Part shown: piece after piece, positions 16,663 to 25,803 of the stretch | How positions within the stretch are numbered: the stretch's first letter is position 1 | Layout: each line of letters starts with the position of its first letter | Source: JAJYSO01 sp964451785 | Lineage (GTDB): Bacteria; Bacteroidota; Bacteroidia; Flavobacteriales; Flavobacteriaceae | Direction: 5' to 3' | Assembly (NCBI GenBank): GCA_964451785.1 | Contig: CAYVJG010000019.1 | Location: forward strand, 1-51,290 | Length of the DNA: 51,290 nucleotides | Notes under the pieces: model-generated | What the model was told of the DNA's origin: nothing | The model's database searches: none | The model's input: only the letters and a program-made list of their open reading frames with translations | Program-made: the position numbers and the translations under genes

Positions 16663-18843
16663 TTAGTTTTGTGGTTTTTGAGCTGTTGGTAAAGTGTCAA
16701 ATCCCATATTAAACAAGGTAAATGCATAGGTATCTGCATATTCTTGAATAATCATAGAAGTTGGCTTTCCTGCGCCGTGACCAGCATTGGTTTGGATGCG
16801 AATTAACACCGGATTAGTGCCAGCTTGTTTAGCTTGCAACTCAGCTGCAAATTTAAAACTGTGTGCCGGCACTACGCGATCATCGTGATCTCCTGTAGTG
16901 ATTAAGGTGGCTGGATATTCTACGCCCTTTTTGACGTTGTGCACTGGTGAATAGGCATAGAGGTACTCAAACATTTCTTTGCTGTCTTCTGAAGTGCCAT
17001 AATCATAAGCCCAACCCGCTCCGGCTGTAAATTTGTGATAACGCAACATATCGAGCACACCTACTGCCGGCAAAGCGACTTTCATCAAATCAGGACGCTG
17101 TGTCATGGTAGCCCCGACGAGTAAACCGCCGTTTGACCCTCCGCGAATCGCTAAATAATCTGTTGAAGTATACTTGTTAGCAATCAAATATTCTGCTGCC
17201 GCAATAAAATCGTCAAATACATTTTGTTTGTGCATTTTAATGCCGCCTTTATGCCATTTTTGACCGTACTCTCCGCCACCGCGAATGTTTGGCACGGCAT
17301 AAACGCCGCCTAACTCTAACCAAGCAGCATTAGCTACACTAAAAGACGGTGTCAAACTGATATTGAAACCACCGTATCCATAAAGCATTGTCGGGTTAGT
17401 TCCGTCTAATTTGGTTCCTTTTTTATAGGTAATCATCATCGGTACCTTAGTTCCGTCTTTTGACGTATAAAATACTTGCTTACTGATGTATTCTTCAGGA
17501 TTAAAATCGATTTGAGGCTTTTGATAAACTTCTGATTTACCTGTTTCTAAATCGTATTTATAAATCGTTCCCGGTGTTACGTAATTTGTAAAATAAAAAT
17601 ACACATCGGTCTCTGTCTTTTTAGCTGAAAAACCACTCACTGTACCAAGGCCGGGTAATTCTACTTCACGCACCAATTTGCCATCGAGGGTGTATTGTTT
17701 AACTTGTGACAAAGCATCTTTCATATAATGCGCAAAGATGTATGTATTAGCCGTTGTGGCTTCTAATACATTTTCGGTTTCAGCAATAAAATTTTTCCAA
17801 TGTTCTGGGGTTGGCGTATCTGCATCAACTGTTACTATGCGATTGTTAGGCGCATCTACATTGGTAATCATGTATAAAGTGTTCCCTTCAGTAGTCAATA
17901 CCGACGTATTGTTTTCGTCGCTTTCAATAACGGTGACAATTGGACTATCAGCTTTGGTCAGATCTTTAATAAACAAATCATTACCTGAAGTTGTATTGCT
18001 GGCAGAAATCACCAAATAGTGGTTATCTTCTGTCACATATCCACCTACATAACGGTGTTTTTCAGCTTCTGTAGCGCCATAAACCACTTTATCTGTGTTC
18101 TGAGGCGTTTTTAATTGGTGGTAATAGAGTTTGTGTTGATCGGTTTTGGCCACTAAACGACTTCCTTCAGGCTTGTCATAGCTTGAATAAAAGAAGCCTT
18201 CGTCTCCCTTCCAAGACACGCCGCTAAATTTCACATTTACCAGAGTATCTTCAACAGCTTGTTTGGTTTCTACATCAATAACAATCACTTTGCGCCAATC
18301 GCTACCACCTTCTGAAATAGAGTAAGCTAGCAAAGATCCGTCATCTGAAAAACTCATACTAGCTAATGAGGTAGTCCCGTCGTCGCTAAAGGTATTAGGA
18401 TTTAAAAAGACCTCTGCATCTTTTGGAGTTTGCCCTTTTTTATAGCGGTAAACAACGCTTTGATTTTGAAGTCCATCGTTTTTACTAAAGTAAAAATAAT
18501 CGCCATGTTGGCGTGGCACGCCTATTTTTTCGTAATTCCATAAATCCGTCAAACGTTTTTCGAGTTTTTGACGATACGGAATTTTTTCAAGGTAAGCATA
18601 AGTCACCTTGTTTTCGGCTTTTACCCAGGCTTTAGTCTCAGCACTATTATCGTCTTCTAACCAGCGATAAGGGTCTTTGACTTGAACGCCAAAATACTCG
18701 TCAACAGTATCGACTTTCTTGGTTTCGGGATAAGTAATTTGCATGGTGTTAGCATCTTTTTTTTCGGCTTGATTAGTTTGATTTTTACAGGCTGTAAAAC
18801 CAACTAAGGCCAAAAGAAATACAGGCATTTTTCTAATGGTCAT
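16663..18843 (-). CDS. Prolyl oligopeptidase family serine peptidase (S9A), lipoprotein
   Basis: Cleaves short peptides after proline. The signal peptide carries lipobox VGFTAC (Cys19), so it is probably anchored in the periplasm or outer membrane. An N-terminal beta-propeller begins after YPETKKVDTVDEYFG and DPYRWLED. The alpha/beta-hydrolase domain has the nucleophile motif GGSNGG (Ser570), the Asp in DHDDRVVP and the His in NAGHGAG, so the triad is complete. At 726 aa it is full length. It appears monocistronic, with its own terminator and a 96-bp gap to asd upstream. It may serve peptide nutrition, but this is inference. Confidence 0.93.
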   Translation of the reverse strand: MTIRKMPVFLLALVGFTACKNQTNQAEKKDANTMQITYPETKKVDTVDEYFGVQVKDPYRWLEDDNSAETKAWVKAENKVTYAYLEKIPYRQKLEKRLTDLWNYEKIGVPRQHGDYFYFSKNDGLQNQSVVYRYKKGQTPKDAEVFLNPNTFSDDGTTSLASMSFSDDGSLLAYSISEGGSDWRKVIVIDVETKQAVEDTLVNVKFSGVSWKGDEGFFYSSYDKPEGSRLVAKTDQHKLYYHQLKTPQNTDKVVYGATEAEKHRYVGGYVTEDNHYLVISASNTTSGNDLFIKDLTKADSPIVTVIESDENNTSVLTTEGNTLYMITNVDAPNNRIVTVDADTPTPEHWKNFIAETENVLEATTANTYIFAHYMKDALSQVKQYTLDGKLVREVELPGLGTVSGFSAKKTETDVYFYFTNYVTPGTIYKYDLETGKSEVYQKPQIDFNPEEYISKQVFYTSKDGTKVPMMITYKKGTKLDGTNPTMLYGYGGFNISLTPSFSVANAAWLELGGVYAVPNIRGGGEYGQKWHKGGIKMHKQNVFDDFIAAAEYLIANKYTSTDYLAIRGGSNGGLLVGATMTQRPDLMKVALPAVGVLDMLRYHKFTAGAGWAYDYGTSEDSKEMFEYLYAYSPVHNVKKGVEYPATLITTGDHDDRVVPAHSFKFAAELQAKQAGTNPVLIRIQTNAGHGAGKPTSMIIQEYADTYAFTLFNMGFDTLPTAQKPQN

Positions 18844-18880
18844 AAAGGGAAAATATTAAAGGATTTGTATAAATACGGCA

Positions 18881-18920
18881 AAAAATTAGCCGTAAATTAA
18901 AGAGCAATTTACGGCTAATT
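18881..18920. terminator. Terminator of asd
   Basis: Perfect 15-bp stem (18884-18898 with 18906-18920) and a 7-nt loop. On the minus strand a T-run follows (TAATTTTTTGCC). Confidence 0.85.
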
Positions 18921-18939
18921 GATTTAATAATCAAACGGC

Positions 18940-19962
18940 TTAGTTATTATGCAAGTTTAAACTTGTATAAGCAGCGTCTTTTTTCTTCTTAACGAGGTAT
19001 TCTGCAATTTGAACAGCATTAGTTGCCGCTCCTTTGCGCAAATTGTCAGCCACAATCCACGCATTAAGTGTGTTTTCTTGCGTGAAATCTTTGCGCAAAC
19101 GACCTACAAACACATCGTCTTTGCCATAAGCGTAAATTGGCATTGGATAAGTGTTGAGCTCCGGATTATCTTGTACGGTTACACCGCTAAAGTTTTTTAA
19201 AGCTTGGCGAATTTCGGTTAACTCAAATGGTTTTTCAAACTCAATATTTACCGATTCACTGTGCCCACCAACTACAGGAATACGAATAGCTGTTGCTGAA
19301 ACTAATACCGATTCATCACCGAGAATCTTTTTAGTTTCTTTAGTCAATTTCATTTCTTCTTTGGTATAGCCGTTGTCTTGAAAGACATCACAGTGAGGTA
19401 TGGCATTGCGATAAATAGGATAAGGATAAGCCATCGTATCTTTTTCGCCTTTTTCTTCGTTTTCTAATTGACGAACAGCTTTTACACCGCTTCCTGTAAT
19501 AGACTGATAAGTAGAAACGACCACACGTTTAATTTTAAACTTATCGTGCAAAGGTTTAAGCGTCATAACCAACTGAATAGTTGAACAGTTAGGATTGGCG
19601 ATAATTTTGTCATCGTCCGTTAAGGTATCGCCATTAATTTCTGGAACGATTAATTTTTTAGTAGGATCCATACGCCATGCTGAAGAGTTGTCGATTACGG
19701 TTGTACCGACTTCTGCAAATTTTGGCGCCCACTCTAAAGAGGCATCACTACCGGCTGAAAATAGCGCAAAATCGGGCTTCTTGGCTATAGCATCGGAAAC
19801 GTCAACCAACTTATATTCCTTACCTTTAAACTTTAATTGCTTACCTACTGATTTTTTTGAGGCGACTAAAATTAATTCACTGATAGGGAAATTGTGCTCT
19901 TCTAAAACTTCGAGCATCACTCGGCCGACCATCCCGGTGGCCCCGATAACTGCTACTTTCAT
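18940..19962 (-). CDS. asd: Aspartate-semialdehyde dehydrogenase
   Basis: Converts aspartyl phosphate to aspartate semialdehyde with NADPH, the branch point to lysine, threonine, methionine and meso-diaminopimelate. N-terminal Rossmann motif GATGMVGRVMLEVL, catalytic Cys126 in ANPNCSTIQ, the substrate-binding region YQSITGSG, and a later HSESVNIEF segment with the active-site His (GGHSE). The 340-aa length is typical. It is flanked by the oligopeptidase and by 3-hydroxyanthranilate dioxygenase, each with its own terminator, so it is probably transcribed alone. Confidence 0.96.
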   Translation of the reverse strand: MKVAVIGATGMVGRVMLEVLEEHNFPISELILVASKKSVGKQLKFKGKEYKLVDVSDAIAKKPDFALFSAGSDASLEWAPKFAEVGTTVIDNSSAWRMDPTKKLIVPEINGDTLTDDDKIIANPNCSTIQLVMTLKPLHDKFKIKRVVVSTYQSITGSGVKAVRQLENEEKGEKDTMAYPYPIYRNAIPHCDVFQDNGYTKEEMKLTKETKKILGDESVLVSATAIRIPVVGGHSESVNIEFEKPFELTEIRQALKNFSGVTVQDNPELNTYPMPIYAYGKDDVFVGRLRKDFTQENTLNAWIVADNLRKGAATNAVQIAEYLVKKKKDAAYTSLNLHNN

Positions 19963-20049
19963 AGTATTTATGATTAAAAAATTAATAAACTGGGGTAAAT
20001 ATACAATCTAATTTTTTACGACAATCGCTCTATTTCAAAAAATTACACA

Positions 20050-20091
20050 AAAAAAAGGCTCTAAACCAATAAATTATTTGATTTAGAACCT
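20050..20091. terminator. Terminator downstream of the 3-hydroxyanthranilate dioxygenase gene
   Basis: Imperfect stem GG-c-TCTAAA/TTTAGA-a-CC. On the minus strand it is followed by eight T residues. Confidence 0.75.
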
Positions 20092-20112
20092 ATATCTGTA
20101 CTATTTGTTTAG

Positions 20113-20649
20113 TTATTCAGAAATAAACCGTTCATCCATAGGCATCACATGTCCACAGTTATCACAAGTACGCAAGTCTTCACTGGCGTAAAACGCTTTA
20201 AACCGCGGCAAAAAGTCTTTTTCAATGTCATTTAGAGGAAAATAGACTTCGTGTAGCTTGTGGTTACACTCATCACAATACCACATCAAGCCATCTTTCC
20301 CTTCAAAACTCGAGCGCTTACGCTCAACAACCAAACCTATTGATCCTTCTTTTCGCACAGGTGAATGCGGCACTCCTGCCGGATTGAGATACATGTCGCC
20401 TGGCCCTAAGGTAAAAATGCGCTTTTGTCCTTCATCCTGAATATGCACTTCTATTTCACCTTCGAGCTGATAAAAGAGTTCTTCGGTTTCGTTATAGTGA
20501 AAATCTTTGCGCGCATTAGGGCCGGCTACAACCATCACGATATAATCACCGGCGTCTTTGTATAAATTTTTATTACCTACAGGCGGTTTTAAAAGGTCTC
20601 TATTATCTTCAACCCATTTTATAAGGTTGAACGGTTCTTGAACTGGCAT
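20113..20649 (-). CDS. 3-hydroxyanthranilate 3,4-dioxygenase
   Basis: Ring-cleaving non-haem iron enzyme of the kynurenine pathway, leading from tryptophan to quinolinate and NAD or to further degradation. It is a cupin with iron ligands His51, Glu57 and His95 (HYNETEE and GVPHSP), at the same positions as known bacterial enzymes. It also has the second, rubredoxin-like metal site with two CxxC pairs (Cys125/128 and Cys162/165). At 178 aa it is full length for the bacterial form. No other kynurenine-pathway gene is in the window. Usual symbols are nbaC or haaO; I leave the symbol blank. Confidence 0.95.
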   Translation of the reverse strand: MPVQEPFNLIKWVEDNRDLLKPPVGNKNLYKDAGDYIVMVVAGPNARKDFHYNETEELFYQLEGEIEVHIQDEGQKRIFTLGPGDMYLNPAGVPHSPVRKEGSIGLVVERKRSSFEGKDGLMWYCDECNHKLHEVYFPLNDIEKDFLPRFKAFYASEDLRTCDNCGHVMPMDERFISE

Positions 20650-20718
20650 AAGTTTGTTTTTTTAATTGCCATTAAAAATAAAGAAAAAATAACAAATTCA
20701 TTGCGTTTGAACAAAAAT

Positions 20719-20755
20719 AAAAGCCCTTGAATCTAAGTGCAGACTCAAGAGCTTT
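20719..20755. terminator. Terminator of the acpP-pyk operon
   Basis: Long stem AAAGC-c-CTTGA..TCT / AGA..TCAAG-a-GCTTT. On the minus strand it ends GGGCTTTTATTTTTG, 25-60 bp past the pyk stop. Confidence 0.8.
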
Positions 20756-20778
20756 AACAATTTTATGCCGTAGTTGTA

Positions 20779-22209
20779 TTAATCGATTTGAGAAATACGC
20801 AAAGTATTTACTTTCCCTTTTTTCTCAACCGGCATAGCGGCTAAGTTTACAATAAACTCTCCTTTTTTGACATATTTCTTTGTTTTTGCCATAGTGTTGA
20901 CATCGCGTATGGTGTCATCAGTACTGACAAATTTGTCATAATAAAAAGCTTGCACGCCCCACAATAAGCTCAACTGATTCAATATGCGACGATTAGAGCT
21001 AAAGGCTAAAATATTAACCTTAGGACGCCAGGCTGAAATTTGAAATGGTGTGTAACCACTATTGGTTAGCGTACAAATGGCTGAGGCACCAATTTCATCA
21101 GCAGTTAAAGCCGCGTGATAACAAATAGATTTAGTGATGTAACGATCGGTTACAATTGTTGGTGGATCTTCAGGAACGCGAATGAGTTCAGAATCTTCAA
21201 CACTCATTACAATTTGAGCCATTTTTTTAATCACATCTACAGGATATTTACCCACTGAAGTTTCACCACTGAGCATCACTGCATCAGCACCGTCCATCAC
21301 TGAGTTTGCCACATCGTTAACCTCAGCACGAGTTGGTGTGAGGCTATCAATCATGGTTTCCATCATTTGTGTAGCAATAATCACAGGGATACGGGCTTGT
21401 TTAGCACGGTTCACTAAGCGTTTTTGGATGAGCGGCACTTCGTGTGCAGGAACTTCTACTCCTAAATCACCACGTGCCACCATCAGTCCATCACAGTTGC
21501 GTACAATTTCATCAATATTGGCAACGCCTTCAGGTTTTTCAATTTTGGCAACAATAGGAATTTTGTGATCGCTGTGTTTTTTAATCAAGTTTTGTAAGAC
21601 TTGTAAATCTTTAGCATGACGTACAAATGATAAGGCTATCCAATCAACTTGTTGTTGGCAAGCAAAGATGGCGTCTTTAACGTCTTTTTCAGTCAAAGCC
21701 GGCAAGGAGATGCTCGTGTTAGGCAAGTTTACGCCTTTGCGTGAGCGCAATGGACCACCTTGTACCACTTTTGCAACAACTTCATCTTTTTTATTAGTGC
21801 TAACCACCTCAAAAATCAATTTTCCATCATCGAGCAAGATGCGTTCTTTTGCTTTGACATCTTTTGGAAATTGCTCATAATTCATGTATACGCGTTCAGC
21901 AGTACCTTGAAAAGCTTTTCCTGTGGCAAAAGTGATTTGATCACCTTTACTTACAACGACTTCTTCTTTCATAACCCCAACGCGAAGTTTAGGGCCTTGC
22001 AAATCGCCGAGAATACCAATATTTAAATCTAGCTTTTTAGCTGTTTCGCGAATCGTCTTAATTCGTTTTTCAACTTCTTCATGTTTGGCATGTGAAAAAT
22101 TAACACGGAATACATTTACGCCGTTTTTCATCATCCCTTCAAGGGTTTTTACTGATTCTGTAGATGGACCAAGTGTGGCCACAATCTTCGTTTTTTTAAT
22201 GTGCTTCAT
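20779..22209 (-). CDS. pyk: Pyruvate kinase
   Basis: Last step of glycolysis: phosphoenolpyruvate plus ADP gives pyruvate and ATP. Signatures include KTKIVATLGPST at the N-terminus, VNFSHAKHEE, the active-site segment IPIVAKIEKPEGVANIDEI, GLMVARGDLGVEVP and ATQMMETMIDSLTPTRAEVNDVAN, followed by a C-terminal allosteric domain. Its 476 aa are normal. The start codon overlaps the stop of the upstream IPExxxVDY gene (TGATG), suggesting translational coupling. It is last in the operon acpP-fabF-rnc-IPExxxVDY-pyk, an arrangement typical of Bacteroidota that joins fatty-acid synthesis to central carbon flow. Confidence 0.97.
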   Translation of the reverse strand: MKHIKKTKIVATLGPSTESVKTLEGMMKNGVNVFRVNFSHAKHEEVEKRIKTIRETAKKLDLNIGILGDLQGPKLRVGVMKEEVVVSKGDQITFATGKAFQGTAERVYMNYEQFPKDVKAKERILLDDGKLIFEVVSTNKKDEVVAKVVQGGPLRSRKGVNLPNTSISLPALTEKDVKDAIFACQQQVDWIALSFVRHAKDLQVLQNLIKKHSDHKIPIVAKIEKPEGVANIDEIVRNCDGLMVARGDLGVEVPAHEVPLIQKRLVNRAKQARIPVIIATQMMETMIDSLTPTRAEVNDVANSVMDGADAVMLSGETSVGKYPVDVIKKMAQIVMSVEDSELIRVPEDPPTIVTDRYITKSICYHAALTADEIGASAICTLTNSGYTPFQISAWRPKVNILAFSSNRRILNQLSLLWGVQAFYYDKFVSTDDTIRDVNTMAKTKKYVKKGEFIVNLAAMPVEKKGKVNTLRISQID

Positions 22210-22688
22210 CAGTTAAAAATTAAATTGTTATAGGATTTCAATTCTTCTAGTTCAACTAGATAAAAAGTTGAAATCAATTTTATATGTTTTAGAGCTACTA
22301 CTACGCGCTCTTTATCTTCTAAACCTTCTATTTTTAATAAAAAATCAGCCGATTTATACTCGGGCATAACATAGGAGTAAATAGAACTACTATCAAACAA
22401 CAAGCCGTGCTTTTTGTCGTTTAAGACATCTACTTTTCCTCGATTAACCACTAGGTAATAATCGATTAAATTACGGATATCTTCATAGTGATATAGAGGA
22501 TGATATGCCACATCGCCCTGCAGTTTAAAATCTAAATCTGTTTCCCGTGAGAGTTTTAAATCGAGTTGCTTATTGAGTAAATAAACCAGCCTAAACACTT
22601 CTATTGAACTGTGAATGGCAATAACTAACACGGACTCAAGTGAAGAGTCCTCTTCTAAAAATAAAGTATTTACTTTTTTTGCAGCCAT
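22209..22688 (-). CDS. IPExxxVDY family protein
   Basis: Small cytoplasmic protein of unknown function found in Bacteroidota between rnc and pyk. The naming motif is present in altered form: MPEYKSADF instead of IPExxxVDY (residues about 117-125), preceded by LLFDSSSIYSYV and followed by LLKIEG and KHIKLISTFYLVE. At 159 aa the length is normal. Position and length make the assignment firm despite the changed motif. It lies 91 bp after rnc and overlaps the pyk start by one base. A regulatory link to pyruvate kinase is only a guess from gene order. Confidence 0.85.
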   Translation of the reverse strand: MAAKKVNTLFLEEDSSLESVLVIAIHSSIEVFRLVYLLNKQLDLKLSRETDLDFKLQGDVAYHPLYHYEDIRNLIDYYLVVNRGKVDVLNDKKHGLLFDSSSIYSYVMPEYKSADFLLKIEGLEDKERVVVALKHIKLISTFYLVELEELKSYNNLIFN

Positions 22689-22779
22689 AATTTACAGCCC
22701 AAAAGATCAACTAAATGTCTCTCTTACGAGGGTGTAAAGATAGCAAGGATTTTAATCTTAAAAAAAACTTTATTTTTAA

Positions 22780-23514
22780 TTAAATATTAATTTTATCTTG
22801 AAGTGCAAAATAAGCGCGTCTAGCGGCCTTTTCTTCGGCCTTTTTCTTTGAGGTTGAGCGCGCTTTGGCAACAAGTTTTCCCGAAATACTCAACCGCGAC
22901 ACAAAATGTTTAACCTCTTCTTTACCGGTATCTTCGCAATCGTCAAATGAAAAATTCTTTTTCTCCTTTTGACACCATTCAATGAGATAGCTTTTATAAC
23001 TGACTATTTGTTCTTCTAGCTGTGATAAGTTGATATAATCAGCAATAATTTTATTGTGAATAAATTGTTCACAAAAAGTAAATCCACGATCTTCATAAAT
23101 AGCACCTACTAAAGCTTCAACCAAATTGCCATGAACATTATCTCCAAATTGTTCTTGGTGGCAATCAGCTTTCATAAATTGGATGAGGTTAAAATCTTTT
23201 CCCAGTTGATTAAGCGATTTACGACTGACAATTTTGGCGCGCATTTTAGTGAGGTAACCTTCATCAGCATCTGGCACTTCTTGAAAAAGATAAGCTGCCA
23301 CAACACTACCCAACATCGCGTCTCCTAAAAACTCTAAGCGTTCATAATTTAGTGGATTTCCTTCAGCATCTGTTTCTTGCAAGGAACAATGAGTAAAGGC
23401 GCGTTGGTAAATTTCAATATCTCTAGGAGCAAAGCCTAAAATAGATTTTAGGGCGATAAAAAAATCCCCGCCTTTTGCTGGACGGGAATTTAATATGTGA
23501 CGGATAAATTTCAT
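22780..23514 (-). CDS. rnc: Ribonuclease III
   Basis: Cleaves double-stranded RNA for rRNA processing and mRNA turnover. The signature NYERLEFLGDAMLGSVVAAY and the second acidic cluster GNLVEALVGAIYEDRG carry the metal-binding catalytic residues. A C-terminal double-stranded RNA-binding domain follows (about 175-240, with STSKKKAEEKAARRAY). Its 244 aa are normal. It starts 19 bp after fabF in the acpP operon. The short N-terminal stretch IRHILNSRPAKGGDFFI is typical of Flavobacteriia. Confidence 0.96.
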   Translation of the reverse strand: MKFIRHILNSRPAKGGDFFIALKSILGFAPRDIEIYQRAFTHCSLQETDAEGNPLNYERLEFLGDAMLGSVVAAYLFQEVPDADEGYLTKMRAKIVSRKSLNQLGKDFNLIQFMKADCHQEQFGDNVHGNLVEALVGAIYEDRGFTFCEQFIHNKIIADYINLSQLEEQIVSYKSYLIEWCQKEKKNFSFDDCEDTGKEEVKHFVSRLSISGKLVAKARSTSKKKAEEKAARRAYFALQDKINI

Positions 23515-23533
23515 AGAAAATTAAATCATCTAA

Positions 23534-24787
23534 CTATTCATCCAATTTTTTAAATAACACACAAGCGTTGTGACCACCAAAACCAAATGTATTACTCATC
23601 GCCACATTAACTTCGCGTTTTTGTGCGACGTTAAGAGTTAAGTTCAATTCAGAATCGATTTTATCATCAGGTGTGTTGTAGTTTATTGTAGGCGGAACAA
23701 TGCCGTGTTGCATAGCCAATACTGAAGCGATACCTTCAATAGCGCCAGCAGCACCCAACAAGTGACCAGTCATAGACTTGGTTGAGTTGATGTTGATGTG
23801 CTTAGCATGATCGCCAAAAACTTTTTTGATGGCTTTAATTTCAGCCACGTCACCTAAAGGAGTTGAAGTACCATGCGTATTAATTGCATCGACATCTTCA
23901 GGCTTCAAGCCGGCATTTTGCAAACAGTTTTTCATTACTGCAACAACGCCATCGCCTTCAGGATGTGGAGCGGTCATGTGGTGAGCGTCAGAAGACATAC
24001 CACCGCCAACTACTTCAGCATAAATTTTTGCGCCACGCGCTTTAGCATGTTCATATTCTTCTAAAACCAATGCTCCAGAACCCTCGCCGAGTACAAACCC
24101 ATCACGGGTAGCATCAAATGGACGAGAAGCGCCTTGTGGATCATCATTTCTAGTAGAAAGTGCATGCATAGCATTAAATCCACCCATACCAGCTTGTGTT
24201 ACAGCGGCTTCGCTACCACCGGTAACAACCACATCGCTATAACCTAATCGGATTGTATTTAAGGCGTCAATAATTGCATTTGCTGATGAGGCGCAAGCTG
24301 ACACTGTAGCGTAGTTAGGCCCCATAAATCCGTGTTTGATTGAGATATTACCAGGAGCAATATCCGCAATCATTTTAGGAATAAAGAAGGGGTTAAAACG
24401 TGGCGTGCCATCTCCGTGAGCGAAGTTCTTGACTTCATTTTGGAAAGTTTCTAAACCACCGATACCAGCACCCCAAATTACGCCGACACGGAATTTATCA
24501 ACTTTATTCAAGTCGATACCCGAATCTGCAATAGCTTCATCAGAAGCTACAATAGCGTACTGAGTGAATCGATCGAGGCGTCTAATTTCTTTCCGACCAA
24601 AGTAGCCTTGAAAATCAAAATTCTTGATTTCGCAGGCGAATTTAGTTTTAAATTTTTCAGCATCGAAATAGGTGATTGGTGCACCGCCACTCTTGCCTTC
24701 AATAAGACCGGCCCAATATTCAGCGATATTATTACCAATAGGGGTTATGGCTCCAATACCTGTAATGACTGCCCGCTTTAACTCCAT
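23534..24787 (-). CDS. fabF: Beta-ketoacyl-ACP synthase II
   Basis: Condenses malonyl-ACP with growing acyl-ACP in fatty-acid elongation. It has the thiolase fold with the catalytic triad Cys165 (VSACASSANA), His305 (NTHGTSTPLGD) and His342 (SMTGHLLGAAGAIE), and the C-terminal NTFGFGGHNACVLF. At 417 aa it is full length. It lies 29 bp downstream of acpP and 19 bp before rnc, in the standard acpP-fabF-rnc order. Confidence 0.97.
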   Translation of the reverse strand: MELKRAVITGIGAITPIGNNIAEYWAGLIEGKSGGAPITYFDAEKFKTKFACEIKNFDFQGYFGRKEIRRLDRFTQYAIVASDEAIADSGIDLNKVDKFRVGVIWGAGIGGLETFQNEVKNFAHGDGTPRFNPFFIPKMIADIAPGNISIKHGFMGPNYATVSACASSANAIIDALNTIRLGYSDVVVTGGSEAAVTQAGMGGFNAMHALSTRNDDPQGASRPFDATRDGFVLGEGSGALVLEEYEHAKARGAKIYAEVVGGGMSSDAHHMTAPHPEGDGVVAVMKNCLQNAGLKPEDVDAINTHGTSTPLGDVAEIKAIKKVFGDHAKHININSTKSMTGHLLGAAGAIEGIASVLAMQHGIVPPTINYNTPDDKIDSELNLTLNVAQKREVNVAMSNTFGFGGHNACVLFKKLDE

Positions 24788-24816
24788 ACTTAGTTCTGTT
24801 GTAAAATTAGATTTTT

Positions 24817-25053
24817 TTACTTTTTAGCTTCTTCGATATAAGAAACAGCTTGACCTACAGTAGCAATGTTTTCTGCTTGATCATCAGGAATTTGAATATC
24901 GAATTCTTTTTCGAATTCCATAATCAACTCAACAGTGTCCAAAGAATCAGCTCCCAAATCGTTGGTGAAGCTTGCTTCGTTTGTTACTTCGTTTTCGTCA
25001 ACACCAAGCTTATCAACGATAATAGCTTTTACTTTTGATGCAATGTCTGCCAT
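24817..25053 (-). CDS. acpP: Acyl carrier protein
   Basis: Carries acyl chains on a phosphopantetheine arm during fatty-acid synthesis. The 78-aa acidic protein has the attachment motif LGADSLDTVEL with Ser37. I take the ATG at 25053 (MADIASKVKAI); an upstream in-frame extension would be foreign to the family. It is the first gene of the acpP-fabF-rnc-IPExxxVDY-pyk operon, with an exact -7 element at 25087-25094 about 34 bp upstream. Divergent from purN. Confidence 0.97.
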   Translation of the reverse strand: MADIASKVKAIIVDKLGVDENEVTNEASFTNDLGADSLDTVELIMEFEKEFDIQIPDDQAENIATVGQAVSYIEEAKK

Positions 25054-25086
25054 AATGTTTAATTTTTTTAATGTGTTTTTAAGGGG

Positions 25087-25094
25087 CAAAAATA
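25087..25094 (-). promoter_or_regulatory. -7 promoter element of the acpP operon
   Basis: The minus strand reads TATTTTTG (TAnnTTTG), 33 bp upstream of the acpP ATG. The -33 box is weak. Confidence 0.6.
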
Positions 25095-25205
25095 TAAAAC
25101 TTTCTTTGAAAACAGGATTTAATGCAAAAAAAGTGCATCACATATCGTTGCTTCGTCCAAAAAGCTTTACTTTTCAGGACGCAATTTAGTAATAAATTAA
25201 GAATT

Positions 25206-25802
25206 TTGAAAGTAGAAAACGAACATCACCCAAAAAAAATAATCATTTTTGCCTCCGGAACCGGCAGTAATGCAGAAGTTATTATTAATCATTTTTCGCA
25301 AAACCCAGCGATAAACGTCTCTTATGTCTTATCAAACAACCCTAAAGCAAGGGTGTTGACCATGGCTGAAAGCAAATCTGTAAATACCTTGTGCTTTACA
25401 CGTCAACAATTATACAAAAGTGATTTTGTACTTCATTTCTTACAAGAACAATCTCCCGATTTAATTGTGTTAGCCGGATTTATGTGGATGGTTCCTTTGT
25501 CAATTGTTCAGGCTTTTCCTGATAAAATCATCAATATCCACCCGGCTCTTTTGCCTAAATACGGTGGTAAAGGCATGTATGGCCACCATGTACACGAAGC
25601 TGTATTAGCCAATGGAGAGCGCGAAAGTGGCATCACCATTCACTATGTCAACGAACACTATGACAAAGGTCAAATTATCGCTCAATTTAAAACTGCGATT
25701 TCTGCTGATGATAATTTAGAACGTTTAGAAACTAAAATCCATCAGTTAGAACACGCCCATTACGCCGAGGTGATAGATCAAATTTTAGCTACTAAAAGTT
25801 AA
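25206..25802 (+). CDS. purN: Phosphoribosylglycinamide formyltransferase
   Basis: Third step of purine synthesis: formylates GAR using 10-formyl-tetrahydrofolate. It has KKIIIFASGTGSNAEVII at the N-terminus, the active-site motif INIHPALLPKYGG (Asn110/His112 from this start) and GITIHYVNEHYDKGQII with the catalytic Asp. The start is uncertain. No ATG lies near the conserved N-terminus, so I propose the TTG at 25206 (198 aa, family-like). The only in-frame ATG is at 25122 and would add 28 residues of unfamiliar sequence. Stop and next start are 1 bp apart, so it is co-transcribed with the RNase H gene. Confidence 0.93.
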   Translation: MKVENEHHPKKIIIFASGTGSNAEVIINHFSQNPAINVSYVLSNNPKARVLTMAESKSVNTLCFTRQQLYKSDFVLHFLQEQSPDLIVLAGFMWMVPLSIVQAFPDKIINIHPALLPKYGGKGMYGHHVHEAVLANGERESGITIHYVNEHYDKGQIIAQFKTAISADDNLERLETKIHQLEHAHYAEVIDQILATKS

Positions 25803-25803
25803 T

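Noticed and set aside
18884..18920. Long 15-bp perfect palindrome after asd as a regulatory operator
   Set aside because: Position just past the stop codon and the T-run on the minus strand make it an ordinary terminator.
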